A stretch of 64,000 nucleotides of DNA, taken from Streptomyces flaveus. GTDB taxonomy: Bacteria; Actinomycetota; Actinomycetes; Streptomycetales; Streptomycetaceae. The translations under genes were made by a program, and so were the position numbers. Each line of letters begins with the position of its first letter. The first letter of the stretch is position 1. Shown one piece after another: positions 41,519 to 50,945 of the stretch. The notes under the pieces are model-generated. The model saw only the letters and a list, made by a program, of their open reading frames with translations. It made no database searches and was not told where the DNA came from. The stretch is taken from the NCBI RefSeq assembly GCF_014647675.1, contig NZ_BMPQ01000001.1, positions 125,349-189,348 on the forward strand, in the 5' to 3' direction.

Positions 41519-42091
41519 ATGAGTACTGAGGCATCGACCGACCAGCGCGCCAACATACTCCTCGTGGACGACATGGAGGACAACCTGATCGCGCTGGAGG
41601 CCGTCCTGGGGTCCCTCAACGAGCCGCTGGTACGGGCCCGTTCGGGCGAGGAGGCGATGAAGGCGCTGCTGCGGCAGCGGTTCGCCGTCGTGCTGCTCGA
41701 CATCCGTATGCCGGGCATGGACGGCTTCGAGACCGCCGCGAACATCAAGCGACTCGACCAGACCAAGGACGTCCCGATCATCTTCCTGACGGGCACGGAC
41801 GCCGACGCGGGCTACGCCTTCCGCGGCTACGCCACCGGCGCCGCCGACTACCTCACCAAGCCCTTCGACCCCTGGGTCCTACGCGCCAAGGTCACGGTCT
41901 TCCTGGACCTCCACCGCAAGAACCGGCAGCTGGAACGGATGCTTGCGCGGCAGCGGGCACACGGCGCGCAAGTGAACGCCCGCCTGGACGCCCTGGAGAA
42001 ACAACTGGCGGAGGGCTCCCCGGACTTGGCGGAGTTGCGCACGCAGGTCAGAGACCTACGGGTCTTGGTGACGGGAAACGGCGCCGTGTGA
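41519..42091 (+). CDS. Single-domain response regulator with coiled-coil tail, OsaB-like
   Basis: 190 aa. Receiver domain with acidic pocket (LLVDDMEDN), phospho-acceptor Asp61 (VLLDIRMPGMDG) and Lys in YLTKPFDPW. There is no DNA-binding domain; instead residues about 135-185 form a heptad-rich coiled coil (LERMLARQRAHGAQVNARLD...). This matches OsaB of S. coelicolor, a coiled-coil receiver that works with OsaA. It is presumably co-transcribed with the hybrid kinase and receives phosphate from it, acting by protein-protein contact rather than DNA binding. Confidence 0.88.
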   Translation: MSTEASTDQRANILLVDDMEDNLIALEAVLGSLNEPLVRARSGEEAMKALLRQRFAVVLLDIRMPGMDGFETAANIKRLDQTKDVPIIFLTGTDADAGYAFRGYATGAADYLTKPFDPWVLRAKVTVFLDLHRKNRQLERMLARQRAHGAQVNARLDALEKQLAEGSPDLAELRTQVRDLRVLVTGNGAV

Positions 42092-42095
42092 CGTC

Positions 42096-42345
42096 GGGGT
42101 GCAAGGGGCGCGGGGCTGTGCCATTTTGCGGCTCCGCCGCGATGGGGGTCCCCCCGCTCTGGGGGTCCCCCCAGGCCCTTAAGGCACTGGGGGAGAATTC
42201 GAGAGTGGGGGAGCGACCAGCCACGTACGGCCCGCAGGGTGCGCCCCGTCAGGGGCGCGGGGCTGTGCCATTTTGCGGCTCCGCCGCGTGGGCGCGACCA
42301 GCCACGTACGGCCCGCAGCCAACAGCCGAACCGCAGTTCCCCGCG
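42096..42345. repeat. Dispersed intergenic repeat, two tandem copies
   Basis: GGGGCGCGGGGCTGTGCCAT followed by TTGCGGCTCCGCCGCG occurs twice (from about 42106 and 42256), each ending CGACCAGCCACGTACGGCCC. The first copy has an extra GGGGGTCCCCCC-rich insert. It fills the gap between two convergent genes. Confidence 0.8.
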
Positions 42346-42375
42346 CCTCCTGGAGGAAACGCCCGCTGGAAACGC

Positions 42376-44262
42376 TCACGCCTCGCGAGAGCCGGCGTAC
42401 ATGTCATCGATCAGGTGCTTGTACTCCCGCTCGACAACCGGCCGCTTCAACTTCAGACTCGGCGTCAGCTCACCATGCTCGATGTCGAGGTCCCGCGGCA
42501 GGATCTTGAACTTCTTGATGGTCTGCCACCGCTGAAGCCCTTCGTTGAGCTGCTTGACGTACCCGTCGATGAGCTCGACCGTCGCGGGGGCGGCGACGAC
42601 CTCGGCGTACGACTTGCCCTCCATGCCGTTCTCCTTGGCCCAGCCGAGGATGGACGGCTCGTCGAGCGCGATGAGCGCGGTGCAGAAGTTCCGGTCGGCG
42701 CCGTGCACGAGGATGTTGGAGACGTACGGGCACACCGCCTTGAACCGGCCCTCGACCTCGGCGGGCGCGATGTACTTGCCGCCGGACGTCTTGATGAGGT
42801 CCTTCTTGCGGTCGGTGATCTTCAGATAGCCGTCGGGAGACAGCTCGCCGATGTCACCGGTGTGGAACCAGCCGTCCTGCTCCAGGACTTCGGCGGTCTT
42901 GTCGGGCAGCTTGTGGTAGCCCTCCATGATCCCGGGCCCGCGCAGCAGGATCTCGCCGTCGTCCGCGATGCGCACCTCCGTGCCGGGGAGCGGCTTGCCG
43001 ACCGTGCCGGTGCGGTAGGCCTCGCCGGGGTTCACGAAGGACGCGGCGGACGACTCCGTCAGCCCGTACCCCTCCAGGATGTGCACACCGGCGCCGGCGA
43101 AGAAGTAGCCGATGTCGGGCGCGAGCGCGGCCGATCCGGAGACACAGGCGCGCATGTTGCCACCGAAGGCCTCGCGTAGCTTGGAGTACACGAGCGCGTC
43201 CGCGATCTTGTGCTTGGCGCCGAGGCCGAAGGGCACGGAGGCCGTACCGGTCCTGCGGAAGTTGTCCTGGCTGACCTTCGCGTACTCGCGCGCGACCCCC
43301 GCCGCCCACTGGAAGATCTTGTACTTGGCTGGACCACCGGCACGGGCCTTGGCCGCGACGCCGTTGTAGACCTTCTCGAAGATGCGGGGCACGGCCGCCA
43401 TGTACGTCGGCTGCACCACCGGCAGATTCTCGATGATCTTGTCCACCCGGCCGTCGACGGCGGTGACGTGCCCGACGTCGATCTGCCCGGACGTGAGCAC
43501 CTTGCCGAAGACGTGGGCGAGCGGCAGCCACAGATACTGCACGTCCTCGGCACTGATCAGGCCGGTCGCGGAGGTCGCCTTCGCCATGTACGACCAGTTG
43601 TCGTGCGGCAGCCGTACACCCTTGGGGCGGCCGGTGGTGCCGGAGGTGTAGATCAGCGTGGCGAGCTGGTCGGAGGTGATCGCGGCGACCTTCTCCTTGA
43701 TCAGGTCGGGGTTCTTCTCCAGGACGGCGGCACCGCGCTTCTCCAGCTCAGCGAGGGTGAGCACCCAGTCGCCCTCGTCCTGGGAGGAGTCCACGCCGGT
43801 GCCGTCGATGACGACGACATGGGTGAGTTCGGGGAGTTCGGCCCGCTTCTCGCGCGCCTTGGCGAGCTGTGCGGCGTCCTCCGCGATCAGGACCTTGCTC
43901 TCGGAGTCGGAGAGGATGAAGGCCGACTCCTCGGCGTTCGTCTGCGGGTAGACGGTCGTCGTCGCCGCGCCCGCGCACAGGATGCCGAGGTCGGCGAGGA
44001 TCCACTCGACCCGGGTGGCGGAGGACAGCGCGACGCGCTGCTCGGGCTGAACGCCCAGTTCGATCAGGCCCGCGGCGATGGCGAAGACCCGCTCGGCCGC
44101 CTGCGCCCAGCTCAGCGACTTCCAGTCGTCCGGGCCTTCGCCGGATGCGGGGGGTACGGGGTAGCGGTAGGCCTCGGCGTCCGGTGTGGCCGCCACGCGC
44201 TCCAAGAAGAGGGCCGCCACGGACGGCGGACGGTTCTCGATCAGGGTTTGTGTGTCGCTCAC
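42376..44262 (-). CDS. Long-chain fatty-acyl-CoA ligase (AMP-binding)
   Basis: 628 aa, full-length FadD-type adenylate-forming enzyme. The P-loop-like motif LIYTSGTTGRPKGV, the YGLTE motif (EGYGLTESSAA) and the fatty-acyl-CoA synthetase signature near DGWFHTGDIGEL are present, as is the catalytic Lys region DLIKTSGGKYIAP. It activates fatty acids to acyl-CoA for degradation or lipid synthesis. The GTG start has GGAGGATGTC directly upstream. It stands alone, divergent from nothing close and convergent with the OsaB-like gene. Confidence 0.95.
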   Translation of the reverse strand: MSDTQTLIENRPPSVAALFLERVAATPDAEAYRYPVPPASGEGPDDWKSLSWAQAAERVFAIAAGLIELGVQPEQRVALSSATRVEWILADLGILCAGAATTTVYPQTNAEESAFILSDSESKVLIAEDAAQLAKAREKRAELPELTHVVVIDGTGVDSSQDEGDWVLTLAELEKRGAAVLEKNPDLIKEKVAAITSDQLATLIYTSGTTGRPKGVRLPHDNWSYMAKATSATGLISAEDVQYLWLPLAHVFGKVLTSGQIDVGHVTAVDGRVDKIIENLPVVQPTYMAAVPRIFEKVYNGVAAKARAGGPAKYKIFQWAAGVAREYAKVSQDNFRRTGTASVPFGLGAKHKIADALVYSKLREAFGGNMRACVSGSAALAPDIGYFFAGAGVHILEGYGLTESSAASFVNPGEAYRTGTVGKPLPGTEVRIADDGEILLRGPGIMEGYHKLPDKTAEVLEQDGWFHTGDIGELSPDGYLKITDRKKDLIKTSGGKYIAPAEVEGRFKAVCPYVSNILVHGADRNFCTALIALDEPSILGWAKENGMEGKSYAEVVAAPATVELIDGYVKQLNEGLQRWQTIKKFKILPRDLDIEHGELTPSLKLKRPVVEREYKHLIDDMYAGSREA

Positions 44263-44729
44263 GACATCCTCCGGGCCCGCGACAGTGTGCGGCTGGCTCT
44301 TTGCGGCTGTTGTGTCACTCGCGGCCGCTGTTTAACTCGCGAGTAACCATCGAGTGGTGATCAGAGTAGAGCGCGGCTGGCCGGTGTGTAAGGGGTGGCG
44401 GGCTGTCACTTCCTACAAGACTCCTACGCAGAGCGACCCTACGCGCAGCATGGGGGTCCCCCCGCTCGAGCGAAGCCGAGAGTGGGGGAGGGCTCGTCGC
44501 GCCGAAACGCGACGAGCCCGCATTGTGCCCGAGTTCCAGGGGTGACGGTGGCCGGCTGCCCCGGAATGCGGAGACGCAGGGGCGCGACGGTGTCGAGGGG
44601 GCATGGGGGTCCCCCCGCGCGAGCGAAGCCGAGCGTGGGGGAGCGCGGAGGCCCGAAGGGGTGAGCACGGTCGCCCCCTCGACACCGGCTGAGGCGCCCC
44701 GGAGGCGCAGCAAAATGGAAGGACGCCTG
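44263..44729. other. 467-bp gap containing two short repeat copies
   Basis: No gene is credible here. Two copies of ATGGGGGTCCCCCCGC(T/G)CGAGC followed by GAAGCCGAG(A/C)GTGGGGGAG lie at 44449-44492 and 44601-44647. Each forms hairpins and presumably ends transcription of lepA, which reads toward this gap. Confidence 0.7.
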
Positions 44730-46598
44730 CTACTTCTTGCCCTTGCCGGAGCCCGCGTTCTCCTCGCTGGACAGCACCGCGATGAAGGCCTCCTGCGGAA
44801 CCTCCACAGAGCCCACCATCTTCATCCGCTTCTTGCCTTCCTTCTGCTTCTCCAGCAGCTTCCGCTTACGGGAGATGTCACCGCCGTAGCACTTGGCGAG
44901 GACATCCTTGCGGATGGCGCGGATGGTCTCGCGGGCGATGACCCGGGAGCCGATGGCCGCCTGGATGGGCACCTCGAAGGCCTGCCGCGGGATGAGCTCG
45001 CGCAGCTTGGCGACAAGTCGCACGCCGTATGCGTACGCCTGGTCCTTGTGGGTGATCGCGGAGAAGGCGTCCACCTTGTCGCCGTGCAGCAGGATGTCGA
45101 CCTTGACGAGGCTGGAGGTCTGCTCGCCGGTGGGCTCGTAGTCGAGGGAGGCGTAGCCGCGGGTCTTGGACTTCAGCTGGTCGAAGAAGTCGAAGACGAT
45201 CTCCGCGAGCGGGAGCGTGTAGCGGATCTCGACGCGGTCCTCGGAGAGGTAGTCCATGCCGAGCATGGTGCCGCGGCGGGTCTGGCACAGCTCCATGATC
45301 GAGCCGATGAACTCGCTCGGGGCGAGGATCGTGGCGCGTACGACCGGCTCGTACACCTCGCTGATCTTCCCCTCGGGGAACTCGCTCGGGTTCGTCACCG
45401 TGTGCTCGGTGCCGTCCTCCATGAGTACGCGGTAGACCACGTTCGGCGCGGTGGCGATCAGGTCGAGTCCGAACTCGCGCTCGAGCCGCTCCCGGATCAC
45501 GTCCAGGTGCAGCAGTCCGAGGAAGCCGACGCGGAAACCGAAGCCGAGGGCGGCGGAGGTCTCCGGCTCGTAGACCAGCGCGGCATCGTTGAGCTGAAGC
45601 TTGTCGAGGGCGTCGCGCAGCTCGGGGTAGTCGGAGCCGTCGAGAGGATAGAGACCGGAGAACACCATCGGCTTGGGTTCCTTGTACCCGCCGAGGGCTT
45701 CGACGGCGCCCTTGTGCAGGCTGGTGATCGTGTCACCGACCTTGGACTGCCGGACGTCCTTCACACCGGTGATGATGTAGCCGACCTCGCCGACGCCGAG
45801 CCCGTCGGCGGAGAGCATCTCGGGCGAGTTCGTCCCGATCTCCAGCAGCTCGTGGGTGGCGTTGGTGGACATCATCCGGATCCGCTCACGCTTGTTGAGC
45901 TGCCCGTCGATGACTCGTACGTACGTCACGACGCCGCGGTAGGAGTCGTACACCGAGTCGAAGATCATGGCGCGCGCCGGGGCGTCCTCGACGCCCACGG
46001 GTGCGGGGACCTCGGCGACGACCTTGTCGAGCAGCGCCTCGACGCCGAGTCCGGTCTTGGCGGAGACCTTCAGGACATCGCCGGGGTCGCATCCGATGAG
46101 GTGCGCGAGCTCCTCGGCGAACTTCTCGGGCTGCGCGGCGGGCAGATCGATCTTGTTGAGCACGGGGATGATCGTGAGCTCGTTCTCCATCGCCAGATAG
46201 AGATTGGCGAGCGTCTGAGCCTCGATGCCCTGAGCGGCGTCGACGAGCAGGATCGTCCCCTCGCACGCGGCGAGCGACCGGGACACCTCGTACGTGAAGT
46301 CCACGTGCCCCGGAGTGTCGATCATGTTGAGGATGTGGGTGTTGCCCTTGTCCTCGGTCGGGGCCCAGGGCAGGCGGACCGCCTGGGACTTGATCGTGAT
46401 GCCGCGCTCGCGCTCGATGTCCATACGGTCGAGGTACTGAGCACGCATCTGCCGCTGCTCGACCACCCCGGTCAGCTGGAGCATCCGGTCGGCGAGCGTG
46501 GACTTGCCGTGGTCGATGTGCGCGATGATGCAGAAATTGCGGATCAGAGCCGGGTCGGTACGGCTCGGCTCGGGCACATTGTTAGGGGTCGCGGGCAC
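44730..46598 (-). CDS. lepA: Elongation factor 4 (LepA)
   Basis: 622 aa. Translational GTPase with G1 [10 protein letters not shown]3 DTPGHVDF and G4 NKIDLP, followed by the LepA-specific C-terminal domain ([20 protein letters not shown]). It back-translocates or remodels stalled ribosomes. GTG 46598 is chosen because AGGACC lies 6 nt upstream; the longer open frame is not conserved in type. The protein ends [13 protein letters not shown]. It is divergent from rpsT, the usual lepA-rpsT neighbourhood. Confidence 0.97.
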   Translation of the reverse strand: MPATPNNVPEPSRTDPALIRNFCIIAHIDHGKSTLADRMLQLTGVVEQRQMRAQYLDRMDIERERGITIKSQAVRLPWAPTEDKGNTHILNMIDTPGHVDFTYEVSRSLAACEGTILLVDAAQGIEAQTLANLYLAMENELTIIPVLNKIDLPAAQPEKFAEELAHLIGCDPGDVLKVSAKTGLGVEALLDKVVAEVPAPVGVEDAPARAMIFDSVYDSYRGVVTYVRVIDGQLNKRERIRMMSTNATHELLEIGTNSPEMLSADGLGVGEVGYIITGVKDVRQSKVGDTITSLHKGAVEALGGYKEPKPMVFSGLYPLDGSDYPELRDALDKLQLNDAALVYEPETSAALGFGFRVGFLGLLHLDVIRERLEREFGLDLIATAPNVVYRVLMEDGTEHTVTNPSEFPEGKISEVYEPVVRATILAPSEFIGSIMELCQTRRGTMLGMDYLSEDRVEIRYTLPLAEIVFDFFDQLKSKTRGYASLDYEPTGEQTSSLVKVDILLHGDKVDAFSAITHKDQAYAYGVRLVAKLRELIPRQAFEVPIQAAIGSRVIARETIRAIRKDVLAKCYGGDISRKRKLLEKQKEGKKRMKMVGSVEVPQEAFIAVLSSEENAGSGKGKK

Positions 46599-46696
46599 GC
46601 AGGGTCCTGATTCTTGAGATATCCGCAGGGGGCAGCGGCTCGGGTCGGATCGATACGTAGCTTCCATGGTCCCACGGGCGGGGACCGGCGACGGGT

Positions 46697-46726
46697 TTGG
46701 GCCGGTAGGACTGCGGCTGCTAGTCT
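46697..46726 (+). promoter_or_regulatory. Putative rpsT promoter
   Basis: TTGGGC, 18 nt, TAGTCT resembles a vegetative (sigma-HrdB) promoter about 155 nt before the rpsT start. Confidence 0.5.
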
Positions 46727-46796
46727 GAGCAGCTGTGTCTCATGCCGTCTGGGGTGCCCTCAGCGGGCAGCTCTCTGCGGGAGGCACAGACGGCTC

Positions 46797-46814
46797 CACC
46801 GGGTCACCGGTGGG
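46797..46814 (+). promoter_or_regulatory. Hairpin in the rpsT 5' untranslated region
   Basis: A perfect 7-bp stem CCACCGG / CCGGTGG with a GTCA loop lies 69 nt before the rpsT start codon, inside the predicted leader. Ribosomal-protein leaders often bind their own protein; this is only a candidate. Confidence 0.35.
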
Positions 46815-46882
46815 CCACTCGAAGATCAATCACCGGCATATGAGGCTGGCCCTCGTGTGCCTGAACCTGAAAAGGCTCATTC

Positions 46883-47149
46883 GTGGCGAACATCAAGTCC
46901 CAGATGAAGCGGATCAAGACCAACGAGAAGGCACGGCTGCGCAACAAGTCCGTGAAGTCCTCGCTGAAGACCGCGATCCGCAAGGCCCGTGAGGCCGCTG
47001 CCGCGGGTGACGTCGAGAAGGCCACCGAGCTGCAGCGCGTTGCCGCGCGCAAGCTCGACAAGGCCGCCTCGAAGGGCGTCATCCACAAGAACCAGGCCGC
47101 CAACAAGAAGTCGGCGCTTGCTTCCCAGGTCGCTTCCCTCAAGGGCTGA
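46883..47149 (+). CDS. rpsT: 30S ribosomal protein S20
   Basis: 88 aa. [20 protein letters not shown] at the N-terminus and the Lys/Ala-rich helical body are diagnostic for S20, which binds 16S rRNA early in 30S assembly. It begins at GTG with AAAAGG upstream. It is a single-gene unit, divergent from lepA and convergent with holA. Confidence 0.97.
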   Translation: MANIKSQMKRIKTNEKARLRNKSVKSSLKTAIRKAREAAAAGDVEKATELQRVAARKLDKAASKGVIHKNQAANKKSALASQVASLKG

Positions 47150-47299
47150 ACCTGCCGGGTGACTCGGCTGCGCCGAGCGCCCACTTGATTCGAACGCCGG
47201 AAGGACTCTGAGCGGGCCCTCTCTCTTCCGCTCCCGACCGGCACTCCGGGTTCATGCGCGGCCTGCGTTCGCCACGCGGGCATGGACCCACCGGCTTAC

Positions 47300-47352
47300 A
47301 CCGAAGGCCCCGCTTCCTGCCCTTCCCCAGGGTGGGAGCGGGGCTTTCGGCT
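47300..47352. terminator. Terminator hairpin downstream of rpsT
   Basis: AAGGCCCCGCTTCCTGCCC and GGGTGGGAGCGGGGCTTTC pair imperfectly around TTCCCCA and are followed by a mixed T/C/G run. It lies about 150 nt past the rpsT stop in a 363-bp gap that otherwise holds only a repeat. Confidence 0.6.
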
Positions 47353-47385
47353 TTGGGAGCGATGGGCTCCCTTTCTTCGGAACCT

Positions 47386-47480
47386 GGGGGTGCGCCCCGA
47401 TAGGGGCGTGGGGCTGTGACAGTGTGCGGCTCCGCCGCGTGGGCGCGACCAGCCACAGACGACCCGCAGCCGCCCACGAA
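47386..47480. repeat. Dispersed intergenic repeat
   Basis: Holds CGCCCCGATAGGGGCG, GGCTCCGCCGCGTGGGCGCG and CCAGCCACAGACGACCCGCA, the same blocks as at 42.1-42.3 kb, between rpsT and the end of holA. Confidence 0.75.
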
Positions 47481-47512
47481 TCTCAAGCCGCCACCCGCGT
47501 AGGGCCCTGCCC

Positions 47513-48508
47513 CTAACCCCGTCGGGACCGTGCCGCCCGGGCAATCGCAACGACCGCCTTTTCAAGGGCGTACTCAGGATCGTCCCCCCCGCCCTTGACC
47601 CCCGCATCCGCTTCGGCCACCGCCCGGAGGGCGACCGCGACGCCGTCCGGAGTCCAGCCCTTCATCTGCTGCCGCACCCGGTCGATCTTCCACGGCGGCA
47701 TCCCGAGCTCACGAGCCAGATCGGCCGGACGCCCCCCACGCGCGGAGGAAAGCTTGCCGATGGCCCGCACCCCCTGCGCCAGCGCGCTGGTGATCAGCAC
47801 CGGCGCAACCCCCGTCGACAAGGACCACCGCAGCGCCTCGAGCGCCTCCGCCGCCCGCCCCTCGACGGCCCGATCGGCAACGGTGAAGCTGGAGGCCTCG
47901 GCCCGCCCCGTGTAGTACCGCCCGACGACTGCGTCGTCGATCGTCCCCTCGACATCCGCGACCAGCTGCGCCACCGCGGACGCCAGCTCCCGCAGATCAC
48001 TCCCGATCGCATCGACAAGGGCCTGACACGCCTCGGGCGTGGCCGACCGCCCGAGCGTACGGAACTCACCGCGCACGAAGGCCAGCCGGTCCGCCGGCTT
48101 GGTCATCTTGGGACAGGCGACCTCCCGCGCCCCCGCCTTCCGCGCGGCGTCGAGCAGCCCCTTGCCCTTGGCCCCGCCGGCATGCAGCAGCACCAGCGTG
48201 ATCTCTTCGGCGGGCGCCCCGAAATACGCCTTCACGTCCTTGATCGTGTCCGCCGACAGATCCTGCGCACCGCGCACGACCACGACCTTCCGCTCGGCGA
48301 ACAGCGAGGGACTCGTCAGCTCGGCGAGCGTCCCCGGCTGCAACTGGTCCGACGTGAGGTCCCGTACATCCGTGTCCGGATCGGCGGCCCGCGCGGCGGT
48401 CACCACCTCCCGCACGGCACGGTCGAGCAGCAGATCCTCCTGCCCCACGGCGATCGTGACGGGGACGAGTACGTCTGCTGCGTCTGCGGATTCAGTCTTC
48501 CTGGCCAT
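47513..48508 (-). CDS. holA: DNA polymerase III subunit delta
   Basis: 331 aa. The delta subunit of the clamp loader, which opens the beta clamp. The order VTIAVGQEDLLLDRAVREVV, SPSLFAERKVVVVRGAQDL and GGRPADLARELGMPPWKIDR is characteristic. It is of actinobacterial HolA length. The preferred ATG starts MARKTESADAADVLVPVTIA. It lies downstream of a small acidic-protein gene on the same strand. Confidence 0.92.
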   Translation of the reverse strand: MARKTESADAADVLVPVTIAVGQEDLLLDRAVREVVTAARAADPDTDVRDLTSDQLQPGTLAELTSPSLFAERKVVVVRGAQDLSADTIKDVKAYFGAPAEEITLVLLHAGGAKGKGLLDAARKAGAREVACPKMTKPADRLAFVRGEFRTLGRSATPEACQALVDAIGSDLRELASAVAQLVADVEGTIDDAVVGRYYTGRAEASSFTVADRAVEGRAAEALEALRWSLSTGVAPVLITSALAQGVRAIGKLSSARGGRPADLARELGMPPWKIDRVRQQMKGWTPDGVAVALRAVAEADAGVKGGGDDPEYALEKAVVAIARAARSRRG

Positions 48509-48580
48509 CGCGCTCAAGCATCCCACGCACCACTGACAACGACCCTCGACCGAGACCGCTCAGGCACCCCGACCCCGCGG

Positions 48581-48826
48581 CTACGGCTCCTCCCGCCAGC
48601 CGTCCCACTCGCCCGCGAACTCGTCCAGCTCCCCGGCGTCCAGCCGTTCCTCGGCATCCCGCAGGACCAGCAGCCACTGCGCGTCCTCGGCATCGTCCTC
48701 ACCGGCCAGGGCATCCCGTACGAGCTGCGGCTCCTCGTCGATCCCGAACCGCTCCCCGAGCGCCTCCGACGCCTCCTGCGCGGCATCGCGATCGGGCAGC
48801 ACCAGCACATGTCTCACATCGCTCAC
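48581..48826 (-). CDS. Small acidic protein of unknown function
   Basis: 81 aa, beginning (GTG) MSDVRHVLVLPDRDAAQEAS and ending EWDGWREEP. It is very acidic, with a predicted strand-helix start and an AEDAQWLLVLRDAE core. The shape (a short beta strand, then a helix with QEASEALGERFG) resembles a ferredoxin-like ribonuclease-inhibitor fold, but no family is recognised. It sits 72 nt upstream of holA on the same strand. Confidence 0.6.
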   Translation of the reverse strand: MSDVRHVLVLPDRDAAQEASEALGERFGIDEEPQLVRDALAGEDDAEDAQWLLVLRDAEERLDAGELDEFAGEWDGWREEP

Positions 48827-48927
48827 ACGGACATTTTCCGGTACGCGCCGAGCAGCCCGCGCCGCGGCTCAGCCCTCGTGCACAGTCCCTCGTGCTCAGC
48901 CCTCGCTGCTCTGTCAGCTCTCGCTGT

Positions 48928-49809
48928 TCAGCTCTTGGGGACGATCTGTATGTCCAAGGCGACCCGGATGCTGGGCCCGACCACGGCGATGCCCCGAGCG
49001 AGCATCGTCTGCCAGCTCACCGTGAAGTCGTCGCGCCGCAACTCGGTGGTGGCCCGGCACGCCCCCCGCACCTCGCCCTCCATGCCGTTGCCGATCCCGA
49101 GGTACTCGGTGTCGAGCGTGACCGTACGCGTCACGCCGTGCAGCGACAGCGCCCCGGTGACCGCCCACCGGTTGCCACCCTTGTGCACAAAGCGGTCGCT
49201 GTAGAACTCCAGCGTGGGGAAACGGTCCACGTCGAGGAAGTCCGCCGACCGCAGATGGTCGTCCCGCATCTTGACGTTGGTGTCGATGGACGAGGCGTCG
49301 ATCACCACGTGCATCGCCGTCTGCTCCACCTGCTGGGCGATCCGTATCACCCCGGCGAAGGTGTTGAACCGGCCATGAACCCGTGCCAGTCCGATGTGCC
49401 GCGCGGTGAATCCGATCGAGGAATGCGCCGGCTCGATCTCCCAGTCCCCCGGCTCGGGCAGCGCGGGAGGCTGGGCGACCCGAAGCGCCACATCGCCGAG
49501 CGAGGTCACCGCGTTCTCCCGCACCGTGGCGCTCTCACGGAGCGGCGTGTACCCCTCCGCCGTCACCCCGAGCCGGTACTCACCCGCGGGAACCGTCGCC
49601 ACGAACGACCCGAACGGATCCGCGCCGCCACCGACCACTTTGCGTCCCATGACGTCACTGACCGTGAACTCCGCATGCGACACCGGCTGATTGACCGGAT
49701 CCATCACCCGGCAGCTGAGCAACCCGGCACCGGTCGGCACCGACATGGCAGTGAGGAGATTCGTCCCTTGCACTCGGTTCTTACCGATTCCCAGCCAACG
49801 GCCGACCAT
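48928..49809 (-). CDS. YceI family protein with N-terminal carboxypeptidase-regulatory-like domain
   Basis: 293 aa. Residues about 28-115 form a beta-sandwich of the CarboxypepD-reg type (GLLSCRVMDPVNQPVSHAEF, GSFVATVPAGEYRLGVTAEG). Residues about 120-290 form a YceI lipocalin-like barrel (WEIEPAHSSIGFTARHIGLA, FPTLEFYSDRF). YceI proteins bind isoprenoids or other long amphiphiles in the periplasm or medium, but no clear signal peptide is visible here. The two-domain fusion is not the usual single-domain YceI. Confidence 0.85.
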   Translation of the reverse strand: MVGRWLGIGKNRVQGTNLLTAMSVPTGAGLLSCRVMDPVNQPVSHAEFTVSDVMGRKVVGGGADPFGSFVATVPAGEYRLGVTAEGYTPLRESATVRENAVTSLGDVALRVAQPPALPEPGDWEIEPAHSSIGFTARHIGLARVHGRFNTFAGVIRIAQQVEQTAMHVVIDASSIDTNVKMRDDHLRSADFLDVDRFPTLEFYSDRFVHKGGNRWAVTGALSLHGVTRTVTLDTEYLGIGNGMEGEVRGACRATTELRRDDFTVSWQTMLARGIAVVGPSIRVALDIQIVPKS

Positions 49810-49978
49810 CTACGACACACCTCGCGCAATATGAAACAAGACAAAATCTAGTGGCGATGCATTCGACCACCGATGCGGCTTTCGAGGCAAGACTCGACCA
49901 CATCACGGGAATCAAGCAGTTGCGCTGGGTATAAGTATGATGAGTCCGAGTTGGCCGTTCCGCTTGTGTTTTCCTACC

Positions 49979-50806
49979 TCAGGAACCCGCTCCCCCGACG
50001 ACCGGAACGCGCTCCAGCAAGATCCCGAATCGCTCCCGGTACACCTCCAGAACCTCCTCGTCCGTGGCCAGATCCGATCCCTCTTTCGTCCCCTCGGGCG
50101 CCGTAACGGTGAACTTTCGCCCGCTGAGCGTGATCCGCCCGCCGTCGTCGGTGACTCGCGAGCAGACGAGCGACCGTGTGAAATGCGACACCGGCGAGGT
50201 GCTGTGCCACCAAGCACCGCTCACGCAGTCCCCGAGCACCCTCGGCCGCAGCTCCAGCCGGTACTGAGGTGTGCCGTCCCGCAGGACGTCCAGGTCACCG
50301 GAGCCCGCGGCTCCCCCTCGCACCCCAGCCGGATCCGCCCCGGCCTCGACCAGCCGGAACGTGCCGGCCGGATCCATCTGCTCGCCCCGCTCCCCGAAGG
50401 CCAGCGGATAGTGGCTGTTCGCCCCGAACCCTACGTCAACCAGCCAGTCACCCCCGTCCACCGTCCCCACCCGCAGCGCGAGGTGATCGAACGGGATACC
50501 CAGCCGCTCCCCCTCCCCGTACACCCGCGCCGCGAGCAGCTCCACCTCGAAGCCCAACTCCGCGAGCAGCGCCCCGAACGCCCCGTTCAGCTCGTAACAG
50601 AAGCCGCCCCGTCGGGCGCCCACCACCTTGTCCAGGAGCTGTTTCTCCTCCAGCACGATCTCCTCTCCCAAGTGGATCGACAGATTCTCGAACGGCACGG
50701 TCAGCAGATGTCGCAGTTGCAGTTCTCGAAGCGCCTCGACCGTGGGCAGCGCGGGGCGCTCGGCCCCGATCCGACGGAGATAGGCGTCTGCCTGTACGGA
50801 TTCCAT
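49979..50806 (-). CDS. Arylamine N-acetyltransferase
   Basis: 275 aa. The catalytic triad is present: Cys in RRGGFCYELN, His in IPFDHLALRV and Asp in WLVDVGFGAN. The enzyme transfers acetyl from acetyl-CoA to arylamines and hydrazines, or can act in polyketide/aminobenzoate chemistry. The ATG has GGAGACTGGCAGGC immediately upstream. It lies 139 nt downstream of comEC on the same strand, separated by a hairpin. Confidence 0.92.
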   Translation of the reverse strand: MESVQADAYLRRIGAERPALPTVEALRELQLRHLLTVPFENLSIHLGEEIVLEEKQLLDKVVGARRGGFCYELNGAFGALLAELGFEVELLAARVYGEGERLGIPFDHLALRVGTVDGGDWLVDVGFGANSHYPLAFGERGEQMDPAGTFRLVEAGADPAGVRGGAAGSGDLDVLRDGTPQYRLELRPRVLGDCVSGAWWHSTSPVSHFTRSLVCSRVTDDGGRITLSGRKFTVTAPEGTKEGSDLATDEEVLEVYRERFGILLERVPVVGGAGS

Positions 50807-50881
50807 GCCTGCCAGTCTCCTGGACACGGGGCTCCGGGGCGCGGTCTCGGCCTTCGGCTCCTGGTTCCTGGTTCCTGGTGT

Positions 50882-50902
50882 CTCAGGCTCCAGAAGCCTG
50901 AG
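50882..50902 (-). terminator. Hairpin downstream of comEC
   Basis: CTCAGGCT-CCAGA-AGCCTGAG, a perfect 8-bp stem 44 nt past the comEC stop and upstream of the N-acetyltransferase gene. Confidence 0.6.
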
Positions 50903-50945
50903 CCCTCCAGGCCGGAGACTCCCGGGGCCTGAGACCGTCGGGGCC

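Noticed and set aside
44354..44664. Small ORFs between the acyl-CoA ligase and lepA
   Set aside because: They are made of repeat sequence and have no ribosome sites or conserved-looking composition.
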